DNA of 41,706 bases, taken from assembly GCA_000433095.1 (NCBI GenBank), contig HF991473.1:1766-43471 (forward strand), read 5' to 3'. Shown one piece after another: positions 1 through 9,040 of the stretch (position 1 is the first letter of the stretch; each line of letters begins with the position of its first letter). The position numbers were made by a program, and so were the translations under genes. The notes beneath the pieces were generated by a model. It was not told the origin of the DNA. It worked only from the letters and a program-made list of their open reading frames with translations, and did not search any database. The DNA is from Clostridium sp. CAG:967. GTDB lineage: Bacteria; Cyanobacteriota; Vampirovibrionia; Gastranaerophilales; Gastranaerophilaceae.

Positions 1-1514
1 CCTGAACCGCTGTTTTTAACAGTTAATTTTGTTCCTTTACTTCTGATTAAACCTGTTGTGTCAACCAGCAATTCACCTGCTTTATTTTCAATTAAAGCAG
101 TGCCGGCATTATTATCAACAGTACCGGCAATTGTCATGCCTGAACCTGTTGCATTGTTTGTAACTGTCAAAGATGTACCGTTGCTTGTTACCTTAGCACC
201 TTGAGCAACTTTTAATAAGCCTTTGCTGTTAGTAATATTTGCAGTACCTGTGTTGTTAGTAACAGTTCCGCCGCCAACCAATAAACCGTTGGAGCCTGTT
301 TCGTTATTAATTGTTAAATTACCTGTATTTTCAATCGTACCGTTTAGATTAATACCTGTACCTGAACCATTATTAACTAATGTCATTGTACCTTTATTTA
401 ACAAAGAGCCTGTAGTATTAACAAGTAATTCACCGCCTTTGTTATTAATTGCTAAAGTTCCGTTAGGGTTGGAAACCTCACCTGCAATACTTACACCTGA
501 AGCTCCTGTGTTATTAATTGTAATATTACTGTTAGCAGCATAGTTTCTTACTTTAGCATTTGCACCTACAGAAGTTCCTACTGTAGATGTAATTACAATG
601 TTACCGTTTGAATTTGCAAAGCCTGAACCTGTATTCATATTATCAACATTTACAAGACTATTGAATAATGTAGTAGCAGCATCTTCTGTTTTTAAAACAG
701 TCGTATCATTGCCAACACCTGCTAAAAGCAAACCGCCGCTGCCAATACCAACGTTACCGCCTGCTAATTCAACATTTCCTCTCGCAAGAACCTTACCGTC
801 AATTGTTATAGCACCTGTGCCTGTTGTTAAAGTACCTGCATCAAAAGTTTTGTCTGTAGCAACACCGACTAATGTGTTTGTATCATAAACAATACTGTCA
901 GGATCAATAACACCATTAACAGCAGTTGCTTCTTTTATTGCATAATTTGGAGATGTTGGTAAAGCAAGATCATTTTTTAATTTATCATAAGAGGATTGTG
1001 TAGGTGTAATTACAGATAAGTGCCCAACGTTTAAAACACCGCTTGAACCGACAACCATGCCGTTAGGTGAAATAAACATCAAATTACCGTCAGTTTTAAG
1101 AGCTCCGTTACTTCCGATTTTTGTCAAAGCATTGACAATACCGTTGATATTTACGCCTTGATTTACAAGGTTAACGAAAGTGTTAATATCACCGGTTTTA
1201 TAAGTATGAGTAACAGTATCACCGTTTATTGTCTGGTTTTGTTGATACCATTGATAAATAAAGTTCAATACATCACCCTTGGAAAGGTTTAACTGGTCAA
1301 AGTGTTTGAAACCTACATCGCCGTTAAAAGCATCAGGTCTGATTTCAAAATTACCTGTCTGAGGATTTTTATTAATTGCGCTTCCGTCAGCGTTTGTAAT
1401 TGTAGAGGCAATTACCTGATAACACAATGATTGCTGCATTATAAATAAAAATGATAATACAGCTGCGATAAACCTGTTCAATTTTTCCCTTTTAAATAAT
1501 CTTGACTTTTTCAT
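1..1514 (-). CDS. Filamentous-haemagglutinin-type exoprotein, N-terminal 504 residues (3' end outside window)
   Basis: The frame is open on the minus strand from ATG 1514 to the left edge. A GAGG ribosome site lies 8 nt before the ATG. The N-terminus is basic, then hydrophobic (about residues 14-32), and reads as a Sec signal. Residues about 35-190 match the FHA/TPS (two-partner secretion, haemagglutinin activity) domain: the line FISPNGMVVGSSGVLNVG is the family's characteristic turn, followed by LSVITPTQSSYDKLK. After about residue 240 the chain becomes Asn/Gly/Thr-rich short strands (for example LLVNTTGSLLNKGTMTLVNN), typical of a right-handed beta-helix passenger. It is a paralogue of the gene ending at 6739; both share FISPNGMVVG, SGVLNVG and SYDKLK/TYDKLK. 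Families of this type are secreted adhesins exported by a TpsB/Omp85 partner; none is encoded here. The C-terminus is unseen, so total length and anchoring are unknown. Confidence 0.88.
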   Translation of the reverse strand, partial: MKKSRLFKREKLNRFIAAVLSFLFIMQQSLCYQVIASTITNADGSAINKNPQTGNFEIRPDAFNGDVGFKHFDQLNLSKGDVLNFIYQWYQQNQTINGDTVTHTYKTGDINTFVNLVNQGVNINGIVNALTKIGSNGALKTDGNLMFISPNGMVVGSSGVLNVGHLSVITPTQSSYDKLKNDLALPTSPNYAIKEATAVNGVIDPDSIVYDTNTLVGVATDKTFDAGTLTTGTGAITIDGKVLARGNVELAGGNVGIGSGGLLLAGVGNDTTVLKTEDAATTLFNSLVNVDNMNTGSGFANSNGNIVITSTVGTSVGANAKVRNYAANSNITINNTGASGVSIAGEVSNPNGTLAINNKGGELLVNTTGSLLNKGTMTLVNNGSGTGINLNGTIENTGNLTINNETGSNGLLVGGGTVTNNTGTANITNSKGLLKVAQGAKVTSNGTSLTVTNNATGSGMTIAGTVDNNAGTALIENKAGELLVDTTGLIRSKGTKLTVKNSGS

Positions 1515-1879
1515 TTTGTATCCTCTGTTTGCACGTTATTTTACACTTTTGTTTGCATAATTATATAAACGTAATTTTTAGTTAAAATATTTACTATTTT
1601 TCGAGTTTTTTTAACAATTTTTAACATTTATTTTTTAATTGTTATATCTAGAATATATATTTAATAATTATCAAATATATACATTTTAGATAACATGTTA
1701 CGAATTGTTAAGCTAAATTTTATAATCTCAAAGCCTTGCATATAAAGCATTTCAGCCAACAGGTATGAAAAAGTTTTTTTCATGTGTGAAATTTTGTGCA
1801 GCAAAATGTTTTTATATATTCAAGAGAAGTATAAAAAAACTTTGCATTCTTATTTTTAAGAATGCAGAAAGGACCAATT
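1515..1879. other. Divergent intergenic region, 365 bp
   Basis: Very AT-rich spacer between two divergent genes with no credible coding frame. It holds two direct copies of GTTTGCA (1527-1533 and 1551-1557) around a possible minus-strand -10 (TAAAAT, complement of 1538-1543) for the exoprotein gene. A small inverted repeat lies at 1765-1783 (ATGAAAAA / TTTTTCAT) and a perfect 8-bp hairpin at 1844-1865 precedes the plus-strand gene. I see no tRNA or recognised small RNA. Confidence 0.5.
1844..1865 (+). promoter_or_regulatory. Hairpin in the 5' leader of the 1880 gene
   Basis: GCATTCTT (1844-1851), loop ATTTTT, AAGAATGC (1858-1865): a perfect 8-bp stem ending 1 nt before the ribosome site AGAAAGGA (1866-1873). 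It covers an upstream in-frame ATG at 1862, which argues that translation starts at ATG 1880. Role unknown (stabiliser or translation control). Confidence 0.45.
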
Positions 1880-4780
1880 ATGTGTGCAAACGAAATTTTA
1901 TCTAAGGAGTACATTGCAAAAATCAAGCCCGAACAACTTGAGGCTTTAGTGAAGAATGGTACATTTACCAAAAATGCTGACGGAACTTACACATCTAATG
2001 TTCCAATCAATAACCCCGATGCTGTAAAAGCAGATAATGAAGTTAAAGGTTTAGCTGTGGAATCACAAGCTGCAAAAGATGCCGCCCCTGAGCAGCCGCA
2101 AAAAATTGCGCTTGCAGACAATAATGCTTTGCAAAAACAAAAATACGAACAGTATAAAAAAGAATATACTGAATTATATAAAAAAGATCCGTCTATTTTA
2201 AAGACAGATATCGCAGATGTAGTCTATGCTAAAGAAAAAGAACAGCTTGCAACATCTTTAGAAAACGGTGCTAAAACAGTTGACGGAAGAATTCTTTTAA
2301 AAGACAGATATATGAAAGAATTTGCATCTGATGAAGAAACCGAAAAATTCAAAGAAACTTTAAACAAGAAACTTGCCTTTTATTCGGACCCCAAAAACGC
2401 TGAACTTGCAAGAAATAAATATAATGAAGCATTTCATGAAGCACATAAAGAAAACTATATAAGAGCCCGTGAAGAAATGACTGCTGCCGAAATCAAATTA
2501 ATTGCTCACAGAGAAGCACTTGATGAATCTGTAAAGCTTGAAGACAGCACTTACGGCAAAATGGCAAATTCATTAATTCAAAACAGACACCTTAATAAAG
2601 CCATAAATACTACAAATAAATATCAAGAAAAAATTCAGGAAGCAATAAAAAAAGGTGATACTGAAAAAGCCGAAAAGCTGAAACAAGAAGGTGCAAAAGC
2701 CTTAGTTAAAGCTAAAGCATCCGAAACAAAAGAAGTTGAAGACAACAGAGAAGAATTAATCGAATACATGGCTGAAGCGAAATTAAATCGTGAAATAGCT
2801 GAAGAACGTGTAAAAAACAGAGTTATCCACTGGGATAAAGACGGAACCTGGAAAGAAGATGATAACAACAAAGCTTTGGATAAAAGCTTGCGTAATCACG
2901 TAATGGAAAACCCTAACTTATTCTGCGACGAAGTCAAAGAAGGCGAAAAAGGAGATTTTACGGCAAACGGAAAATCTTATAAATTTAACAGTGAAAAATT
3001 CAAAGATTATTATGTTGCTCTATCAAACGAAAATGAAATAGACACAACAGAAGAAAAAGATGCATATAATGATGCCGACTATATGACAAGCATCAAAAAC
3101 CGCAAACGTGGCATGGATCATGCAAAACTTAATGAATTTGAGAACGAATTAATAAAAACATATCCTGAGTATGCTGATCCTGCAAAAAGAGCTGAATTCT
3201 TAAGAAAACATCCTGAAATTGAAGCTAAACTGGGACATTTAACAGCTCCAGATAAGCAAAAGGATCGTTCGTTCCAAAAGAAATGCGCTAAACTTGCCGG
3301 ACTTGACTACGAAAAAGATAAAACAAATATGATGCGTGCAGGTCACGTATTTAAGAAAGCATTTGCAGGAGCTCTCGGCGGATTTGCAGGAGGCTGCTTA
3401 ATGGAAGGCTTTGCCTGCACCAAAGTAGTTAACGGCAAATATTCAGATATCATCAAGTATTCACAAGATGTAGCATACCAATATAAACAAGCTTATTCAC
3501 AAGATGTAAAATATAAACACTCTCAAGAAGTAACAGTAACTGGCAGTGTCGGATATGAACAACCTGTTACGGTTGAAGGATATGCCAAATATAACGACGT
3601 TGTAGTTGTTGAAGGCGATGAAGCTTTTCATACAAAAGTAACAGTTGACGGTTACACTCCTTACGAAGGCGATGTTAACTGGAAAGCCAACGGTACTGTT
3701 CAATCAACAGATAAATACGTTTCAGAATACTGGGACGGCGACTTCAAAATGGGCGAACAGACTACAAATGTTGTAAAAGACATTCCTTGGGATGCAAGCG
3801 GAACAGAACACTATTCAGGTGAAGCATATTTTTCAAAAACAGTTGATGTTGACGGAACCGTGCACTTCAAACGAGAAGTTCCTGTTGAAGGCGAAGTATA
3901 TTACAAACAAACTGTAAACGCTAAAGGTGAAGTCCAATTTGAAAAAACTGTAGTTGTCGAAGGCGAAGGAACTGTCAGGGCTGAAGGTGTCGTCGAAGGC
4001 GAAGGAACAGTTACTGCCGAAGGCGAAGTTGAAGCTAAAGGACAGACAAAAGCCAGACATAAGTTTGATATGAGTGTTCCTATAGGAATGGCAATTTCCG
4101 GCGGTATTTCAGGTGCAATCGCAGGTTTATTTACAATGAAAAATGTAAAATATCATGGAGGAACTCCTGAAGTAGCTGCAAGACAAAAAATTATAGAAAG
4201 ACAGGAAAAACCGCCTGTTCCAACACCTGTCCAACCTGTTGAAATAGAACCGGAAGATGATGTTGTCCCAACACCTGTCGAAACACCGGAAGATATAAGA
4301 CCAAAATATAAAGGAACAACACAACACAAAGTTGACATGTGGGACCTGAACAGAAACGGCGAATACTGGTCACAAATGGCTGCTCTGTATGAAAATTCAG
4401 ACGGAAAACCTCTAACATTTAAACAAGCTATGGAAATAGTTCACTTCTACAATGATGCTTATGACAAAGCTCATACACTAAACGGACTGCCGAACGGAGG
4501 TAAAATTGATTTAGGCTTGTTTGATATGGATGCGGAAATGTCTGCTAAGTACAAACGTAAAAACAAAGTCGGCAGCTTTGAAAAAATTGCAACAAGAGTA
4601 AAAACATTTGTACAAACTAAATTCAACCCGCTTACAGGCAAATGGGAAGCAGTTGTTCGTGGCACAGACGGAAAAGAAATGGGCAGAAGCGAAAACGTTG
4701 ACAAAGCACAAGCCCAAAACGCTGCGATTGCAAATGCAAACGTTGAAGCCAGAGATGTAATCTGGGAAGACAAAAAATAA
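1880..4780 (+). CDS. Large two-membrane-segment protein with a beta-repeat loop, function unknown
   Basis: 966 aa. I chose ATG 1880 because AGAAAGGA lies 6 nt upstream; the in-frame ATG 1862 lies inside a hairpin and has no ribosome site. Residues 1-480 are Lys/Glu/Ala-rich and look like long helices or coiled coil, without a signal peptide. A Gly/Ala-rich hydrophobic stretch follows at about 490-515 (AFAGALGGFAGGCLMEGFAC), then about 215 residues of Val/Gly-rich strand repeats, a second glycine-zipper-like stretch at about 732-752 (IGMAISGGISGAIAGLF), a Pro/Glu linker, and a C-terminal domain that ends with ANVEARDVIWEDKK. The repeat zone resolves best into 12-residue units such as KTVDVDGTVHFK, REVPVEGEVYYK, QTVNAKGEVQFE. 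I recognise no family. By layout it is a membrane protein with one large extracytoplasmic or cytoplasmic repeat loop; orientation is uncertain. It ends at a strong terminator and appears monocistronic. Confidence 0.85.
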   Translation: MCANEILSKEYIAKIKPEQLEALVKNGTFTKNADGTYTSNVPINNPDAVKADNEVKGLAVESQAAKDAAPEQPQKIALADNNALQKQKYEQYKKEYTELYKKDPSILKTDIADVVYAKEKEQLATSLENGAKTVDGRILLKDRYMKEFASDEETEKFKETLNKKLAFYSDPKNAELARNKYNEAFHEAHKENYIRAREEMTAAEIKLIAHREALDESVKLEDSTYGKMANSLIQNRHLNKAINTTNKYQEKIQEAIKKGDTEKAEKLKQEGAKALVKAKASETKEVEDNREELIEYMAEAKLNREIAEERVKNRVIHWDKDGTWKEDDNNKALDKSLRNHVMENPNLFCDEVKEGEKGDFTANGKSYKFNSEKFKDYYVALSNENEIDTTEEKDAYNDADYMTSIKNRKRGMDHAKLNEFENELIKTYPEYADPAKRAEFLRKHPEIEAKLGHLTAPDKQKDRSFQKKCAKLAGLDYEKDKTNMMRAGHVFKKAFAGALGGFAGGCLMEGFACTKVVNGKYSDIIKYSQDVAYQYKQAYSQDVKYKHSQEVTVTGSVGYEQPVTVEGYAKYNDVVVVEGDEAFHTKVTVDGYTPYEGDVNWKANGTVQSTDKYVSEYWDGDFKMGEQTTNVVKDIPWDASGTEHYSGEAYFSKTVDVDGTVHFKREVPVEGEVYYKQTVNAKGEVQFEKTVVVEGEGTVRAEGVVEGEGTVTAEGEVEAKGQTKARHKFDMSVPIGMAISGGISGAIAGLFTMKNVKYHGGTPEVAARQKIIERQEKPPVPTPVQPVEIEPEDDVVPTPVETPEDIRPKYKGTTQHKVDMWDLNRNGEYWSQMAALYENSDGKPLTFKQAMEIVHFYNDAYDKAHTLNGLPNGGKIDLGLFDMDAEMSAKYKRKNKVGSFEKIATRVKTFVQTKFNPLTGKWEAVVRGTDGKEMGRSENVDKAQAQNAAIANANVEARDVIWEDKK

Positions 4781-4804
4781 TTTATATACTTCTCCATAGA
4801 AAAG

Positions 4805-4832
4805 AATAAGGGCTCAATTATGAGCCCTTATT
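4805..4832. terminator. Bidirectional rho-independent terminator
   Basis: Perfect 12-bp stem AATAAGGGCTCA / TGAGCCCTTATT with loop ATTA, A-rich on the left and T-rich on the right. It lies between the convergent genes ending at 4780 (+) and 4836 (-), and can serve both. Confidence 0.9.
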
Positions 4833-4835
4833 TAC

Positions 4836-6605
4836 TTATTTAACGGAGGTTAAATTTAGACATTTTGCAACATCATCTGTAATAAGCTCTTTAGTAAGGC
4901 GGTAACGCTGATACAATTCCTCAACAGGTACTCTGTCGGTAAATTCCTTAATTCCTCCGAAATTTAATACTTTTATGTCGGAATTACCATAGAAGCGTGA
5001 AATTTTTTCGCCGAAACCGCCGTCTAAAATACCGTCTTCCAAAGTGATTACCAATTTATGATTAGCTTTTAATGTTTCAAGAAGCTGTTCATCTATGCCT
5101 GTAATAAATTTCGGATTAATTAAAGTTGCATTAATTCCGAGTTTTTCTTTCATATACTCTTTAACATCTTTTCCGAGCTTAAAGAATGAGCCGAGTGCTG
5201 CAATTGCAACTTCACTGCCGTTTTCTTCAACTTTAAATTTGTTCAGCTGTGAATAATCCGTTGTATCTTCAATTCCTGTTGAAATAAACTGTCCGAAAGG
5301 CACACGAATAGCTACAGGATATTTATTTTGTTCAACAGACCAGTCAAGCATTGCTAGATACTCTTCCTTACAAGTAGGAGCCAAATAAACAAGATTAGGA
5401 ATATTGCTCATTAAAGGTATGTCAAATGAACCTAAATGCGTTGCATCTCCTCCTGAAATACCGCCCCAGTAAAGCAATATTGTTGCAGGCGAGTTATTAA
5501 GACACAAATCTTGAGAAAGCTGGTCATAAGTTCTTTGAACAAATGAACTCAATATTGCCAAAATCGGCTTTGCCCCGCATTTAGCCAGAGCAGAAGCATA
5601 AGCTGTTGCATGTTCTTCTGCAATACCCACATCAGTATATTGTCTGCCCAGTTTATGCCTAAATACAGGCGTGAAACCGTAAGCACCGGGAGTTGCCGGT
5701 GATATAGCAATTACAGAACTGTCTTTTTCTGATTTCTTTAAAATATAATCTGTTGTAACAGACTCATAGCTTTCAGAAAATACAGGTTTGATATCTTCTT
5801 TCTTATCCAATGTATGAGGCATAATCCAGTGGAAAGCTTCACGATTTTCTTCTGCAACGGTAAGTCCATGACCTTTCAATGTATGAATATGAACAACAAC
5901 CGGATGATTTAAATCTTTTACTTTGTTAAATGTTTCAATAAGCCTTTCAACATTATTACCTTCATCTACATAGTAATAATCAAACCCTAATGTTTTAAAG
6001 AAATTAGCTTCCGCCTGACCTTTTGTATCTCTTAACAGTTTTAAATTCTGGTAAAGACCGCCATGATTTTCCGCAATAGACATTTCATTATCGTTAACAA
6101 TGATTATTATATTGCTTCCCAAAACAGCAGCATTATTGAAGCCCTCATAAGCCTCTCCTCCGCTTAATGAACCGTCACCAATGAGTGCGATAACATTTCC
6201 CTTTTCACCTTTCAAATCACGAGCTTTTGCCGCTCCCACAGCAAGACTTACAGATGTAGAAGTATGACCAACCTTAAATATATCATGTTCGCTTTCTTCA
6301 GGTGCTGTATAGCCTGTATATTTATAATATTTATCGGGTTCAGCAAAACCCTCTTTTCTGCCAGTGAGAATTTTATGCGGATAACACTGGTGGGAAACAT
6401 CAAAAATAATTTTATCAACAGGAGAATTAAACACGTAATGAAGCGCAATTGTAGCTTCTATAATACCCAGATTAGGCCCCATATGCCCTCCTGTTGTGTT
6501 TACTTTTTTAATTATAATATCTCTCATTTCATCAGACAAAGTGCTCATTTCTTCAATATTTAGATTTTTTAAATCCGAAGGGTAATTAACTTTTTCTAAT
6601 ACCAT
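4836..6605 (-). CDS. dxs: Short DXP synthase-like transketolase (1-deoxy-D-xylulose-5-phosphate synthase family)
   Basis: 589 aa, against about 620-640 for classical DXS. DXS condenses pyruvate with glyceraldehyde 3-phosphate to DXP, the entry step of the MEP isoprenoid pathway and a source for thiamine and pyridoxal. Visible signatures are DVSHQCYPHKILTGR (catalytic His region), the thiamine diphosphate motif GDGSLSGGEAYEGFNNAA...VNDN, VGIAEEHA (catalytic Glu) and GGDATHLGSFD. Unlike E. coli DXS, the DRAG motif reads YWGG and RYPRGN reads RVPFGQ, so two arginines associated with the acceptor site are missing. This resembles the short DXS-like subfamily seen in gut Firmicutes. It could be a true DXS or a paralogue with another acceptor. 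ATG 6605 has AAGGAG 9-10 nt upstream. Single gene between two terminators, with a dyad-containing promoter. Confidence 0.82.
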   Translation of the reverse strand: MVLEKVNYPSDLKNLNIEEMSTLSDEMRDIIIKKVNTTGGHMGPNLGIIEATIALHYVFNSPVDKIIFDVSHQCYPHKILTGRKEGFAEPDKYYKYTGYTAPEESEHDIFKVGHTSTSVSLAVGAAKARDLKGEKGNVIALIGDGSLSGGEAYEGFNNAAVLGSNIIIIVNDNEMSIAENHGGLYQNLKLLRDTKGQAEANFFKTLGFDYYYVDEGNNVERLIETFNKVKDLNHPVVVHIHTLKGHGLTVAEENREAFHWIMPHTLDKKEDIKPVFSESYESVTTDYILKKSEKDSSVIAISPATPGAYGFTPVFRHKLGRQYTDVGIAEEHATAYASALAKCGAKPILAILSSFVQRTYDQLSQDLCLNNSPATILLYWGGISGGDATHLGSFDIPLMSNIPNLVYLAPTCKEEYLAMLDWSVEQNKYPVAIRVPFGQFISTGIEDTTDYSQLNKFKVEENGSEVAIAALGSFFKLGKDVKEYMKEKLGINATLINPKFITGIDEQLLETLKANHKLVITLEDGILDGGFGEKISRFYGNSDIKVLNFGGIKEFTDRVPVEELYQRYRLTKELITDDVAKCLNLTSVK

Positions 6606-6626
6606 ACTATTATATCTCCTTTCATG

Positions 6627-6667
6627 TACAATATATATTGTAAAACCTGATAGCAGCTATCAGTCAA
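6627..6667 (-). promoter_or_regulatory. Promoter of the DXS-like gene with a dyad in a 19-bp spacer
   Basis: On the minus strand: -35 TTGACT (6667-6662), 19-bp spacer, -10 TACAAT (6642-6637). A perfect dyad, CTGATAGC-A-GCTATCAG (6647-6663), fills most of the spacer. A second perfect palindrome, TACAATATATATTGTA (6627-6642), covers the -10. An over-long spacer with a dyad between the hexamers is the layout of MerR-family promoters; the regulator is not in the window. Confidence 0.5.
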
Positions 6668-6687
6668 GTACTTTTCTGAAAAAAGAC

Positions 6688-6721
6688 AAAAAAAGGAATA
6701 TCTTTTGATATTCCTTTTTTT
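6688..6721 (-). terminator. Terminator of the 714-aa exoprotein gene
   Basis: Perfect 15-bp stem: AAAAAAAGGAATATC, loop TTTT, GATATTCCTTTTTTT. It lies 17 bp downstream of the stop at 6739 and ends in a T-tract on the minus strand. The symmetric A/T flanks would let it work both ways. Confidence 0.88.
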
Positions 6722-6738
6722 ATTATTTGTATAATTTA

Positions 6739-8883
6739 TTAAAGAGAGCTTAAATTTCTTTTAATAATTTCAGCACCTTTGTTATTTACGTGAGAGCCTC
6801 TGATAAGTCCGTATTTAACATTAGCAGCTTCAACCTTAGCTCCTTTATTAAGGTTAACTTCACCATTTGTAGAAGTTGAGGTGAATTTAACATCATTAGC
6901 TGCTTCGACACTTCCGCTCAAGATTGTATTACCTGTGTTATTAGTAATATTTGCATTTTTGTAACCTGCAATTTGACCGTCAATAATCAGTCCGTCGTTT
7001 CCTGTTACGTTTCTGATAGTTAAATTTCCTGAGTAAGAAGGTGTTACTATAACTTTGCCGTCAGCATCTGTGCTGATTACATTATTAGTTATGTGAGAAT
7101 TTTTAGTTACGTAAATACCTGTGCTTTCACGTCTTCCGTAAATGTTTGTATCAGCAGCTTCGTTGTTAATATCGCCGTTGATAACCATTTTACCGTTATC
7201 ATTATATATGTTTAATGTTTTATCAGTATTGATTTTACCGTACATCATAAGACCGTTTTCACCGGTGTTGATAATATTTGTAGCGCTGTCAGTTCCTTCT
7301 TTTGTACCGTAATTATTGATTTGAGCATTTTTACCGATTACCATGCCTGAACCTTTGTTTACAATACCTAGGTTGCTGTCTTTTACATCAACTTTACCGT
7401 TAATTCTCATTTCACCGTTTGTATTATAAATTGAAGTTACACCGTCACCTGATTTTGAAACAGTACCATCAATAATCATACCGTTAGCGCCTGAGTTTTT
7501 AACAACAAGGTTGCCGTTAGCAGTACCGATTGAACCTTTAGAAGCAATTGCTAATTTATTTCCTGCATTATTAACGGTTAAGTCGCCTTCTTTAACAGCG
7601 ATTTTGTTGTTAACAGTAAAATCACCTGCTTTGTTTACCATGTTTAAGTTTTTATCAGCCTGAACTTCACCGTTTATAAACATTCCGCCGTCAGCTTTGT
7701 TTTCTATATAAATTTTATTGTCAGATTTGATACTTCCTGAAGAAGCGATTTGGAATTTGCTGTTTTCTTTAGCTGCATTAACAATGTTTGCTGTAGAATT
7801 TCCTTTTAAATTAACAGAACCTGCAACATACATATTACCTTTATGGTTAACGATAGCAGCATTACCGTTAGCAACCACATCGCCATACATTGCCAAACCG
7901 TTAGTACCTTTGTTTGTAATACTTAAAACACCGTCGCTTGATACTGTTGAACCTGAATTTAAGTGAATACCTTCACCGTTATCAGAAATCAGTAAAGTTC
8001 CGTTCTGGTTAAGTAATGTACCTTTAACAAGTGTTTTTCCTGCATTATTAACCAGAGCTAAATCACCGTCTTTATTGTAAATTCCGCCGGTTACTTTAAT
8101 ACCGTCAGCACCTTGATTATTTACAACTTTGATGCTTCCTTTATTCATGTTGTAAACATCGCCTCTGATATTAATTCCGCCTTCTTTTGCATCGGACTTA
8201 ATAACGATTTTGCCATCTCTGATTTCAGTTTCACCTGTGTTCATATCAAGAGTATTAACAAGGCTGTTGAACAGAATTTGATTAGCCTGATCCTGTGTTT
8301 TAATAACAGCATCATCTTTAACACCGTTAACAATATAAGAACCTTCAGGAAGAATTACGTGAGCACCTTGAAGGTTAACATTTTCTCTTGCTAAAACTTT
8401 ACCTCTGATTAAGATATCACCGTTAGTTTCATTTTGTATATCTTTCAATTTCATAGCTGTAGGATTAGCTTTTAATTTGTCATAAGTTGAAGTTGACGGA
8501 GTTAAAACAGATAAAGAACCTACGTTTAAAACACCGCTTTCACCAACAACCATACCGTTTGGAGAAATAAATATAGCATGACCGTTATAGAAGTTACCGT
8601 CACGCATAGTATTTACAATACCTTGAATGTTAACTTTACCGTCAACGAGGTTAACAAATTTGCTGATATCCCTGTTACCATATTTGAATATTAAATTAGC
8701 TATATCATTTTTAGAAAGATAGAAATTTTCATATTGTCTAAAACCGGTATCACCGTTTGCCACTTCAGGGTTAATATTAAATACCCCGTTCACACCAGAT
8801 ACATTGCTGATATTAGATGCAAAAGCAGCCTGAGCAGTTAATGCAACAGCTACAGCAAATGTAATAATCTTTGATTTTCTCAT
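6739..8883 (-). CDS. Filamentous-haemagglutinin-type secreted beta-helix protein
   Basis: 714 aa and complete. Residues 1-23 form a classic Sec signal (basic MRKSK, hydrophobic core, AFAS cleavage region). Residues about 25-150 are the FHA/TPS domain, with FISPNGMVVGESGVLNVG and LSVLTPSTSTYDKLK. The rest is a run of short strand repeats rich in N, G, D and K (KGTLLNQNGTLLISDN, KVDVKDSNLGIVNKG), a predicted right-handed beta-helix. The family is exported through a TpsB/Omp85 pore and often acts in adhesion. No transporter gene is nearby. The C-terminus (KRNLSSL) shows no autotransporter barrel or LPXTG motif, so the protein is probably released or held non-covalently. AGGAG lies 10 nt before ATG 8883. 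It is a paralogue of the gene at 1-1514, with two unrelated genes between them. Confidence 0.9.
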   Translation of the reverse strand: MRKSKIITFAVAVALTAQAAFASNISNVSGVNGVFNINPEVANGDTGFRQYENFYLSKNDIANLIFKYGNRDISKFVNLVDGKVNIQGIVNTMRDGNFYNGHAIFISPNGMVVGESGVLNVGSLSVLTPSTSTYDKLKANPTAMKLKDIQNETNGDILIRGKVLARENVNLQGAHVILPEGSYIVNGVKDDAVIKTQDQANQILFNSLVNTLDMNTGETEIRDGKIVIKSDAKEGGINIRGDVYNMNKGSIKVVNNQGADGIKVTGGIYNKDGDLALVNNAGKTLVKGTLLNQNGTLLISDNGEGIHLNSGSTVSSDGVLSITNKGTNGLAMYGDVVANGNAAIVNHKGNMYVAGSVNLKGNSTANIVNAAKENSKFQIASSGSIKSDNKIYIENKADGGMFINGEVQADKNLNMVNKAGDFTVNNKIAVKEGDLTVNNAGNKLAIASKGSIGTANGNLVVKNSGANGMIIDGTVSKSGDGVTSIYNTNGEMRINGKVDVKDSNLGIVNKGSGMVIGKNAQINNYGTKEGTDSATNIINTGENGLMMYGKINTDKTLNIYNDNGKMVINGDINNEAADTNIYGRRESTGIYVTKNSHITNNVISTDADGKVIVTPSYSGNLTIRNVTGNDGLIIDGQIAGYKNANITNNTGNTILSGSVEAANDVKFTSTSTNGEVNLNKGAKVEAANVKYGLIRGSHVNNKGAEIIKRNLSSL

Positions 8884-9025
8884 AAAAAAATACTCCTATC
8901 ATTTAGTAGATATTATATTAAAACATTCTAAAAAAAAATTTTTGCCTGTTTTATAAGATTTGTTAAGATGAATTTACAAAAGTTTTACTACTCTTTCGGA
9001 TAATTAAATTTCTCACATATCCCGA

Positions 9026-9040
9026 TAAAATATTATCATG
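9026..9040 (+). promoter_or_regulatory. Possible leaderless -10 element of the 9038 gene
   Basis: TAAAAT at 9026-9031 is separated by exactly 6 nt from ATG 9038, and there is no Shine-Dalgarno. Three other genes in the window share this geometry. No good -35 is visible. Confidence 0.4.

Noticed and set aside
223..888. Two plus-strand open frames rich in Pro, Leu and Val (223-543, 598-888)
   Set aside because: They are antisense shadows of the repeat-rich exoprotein on the minus strand; composition is low-complexity and no ribosome sites precede them.
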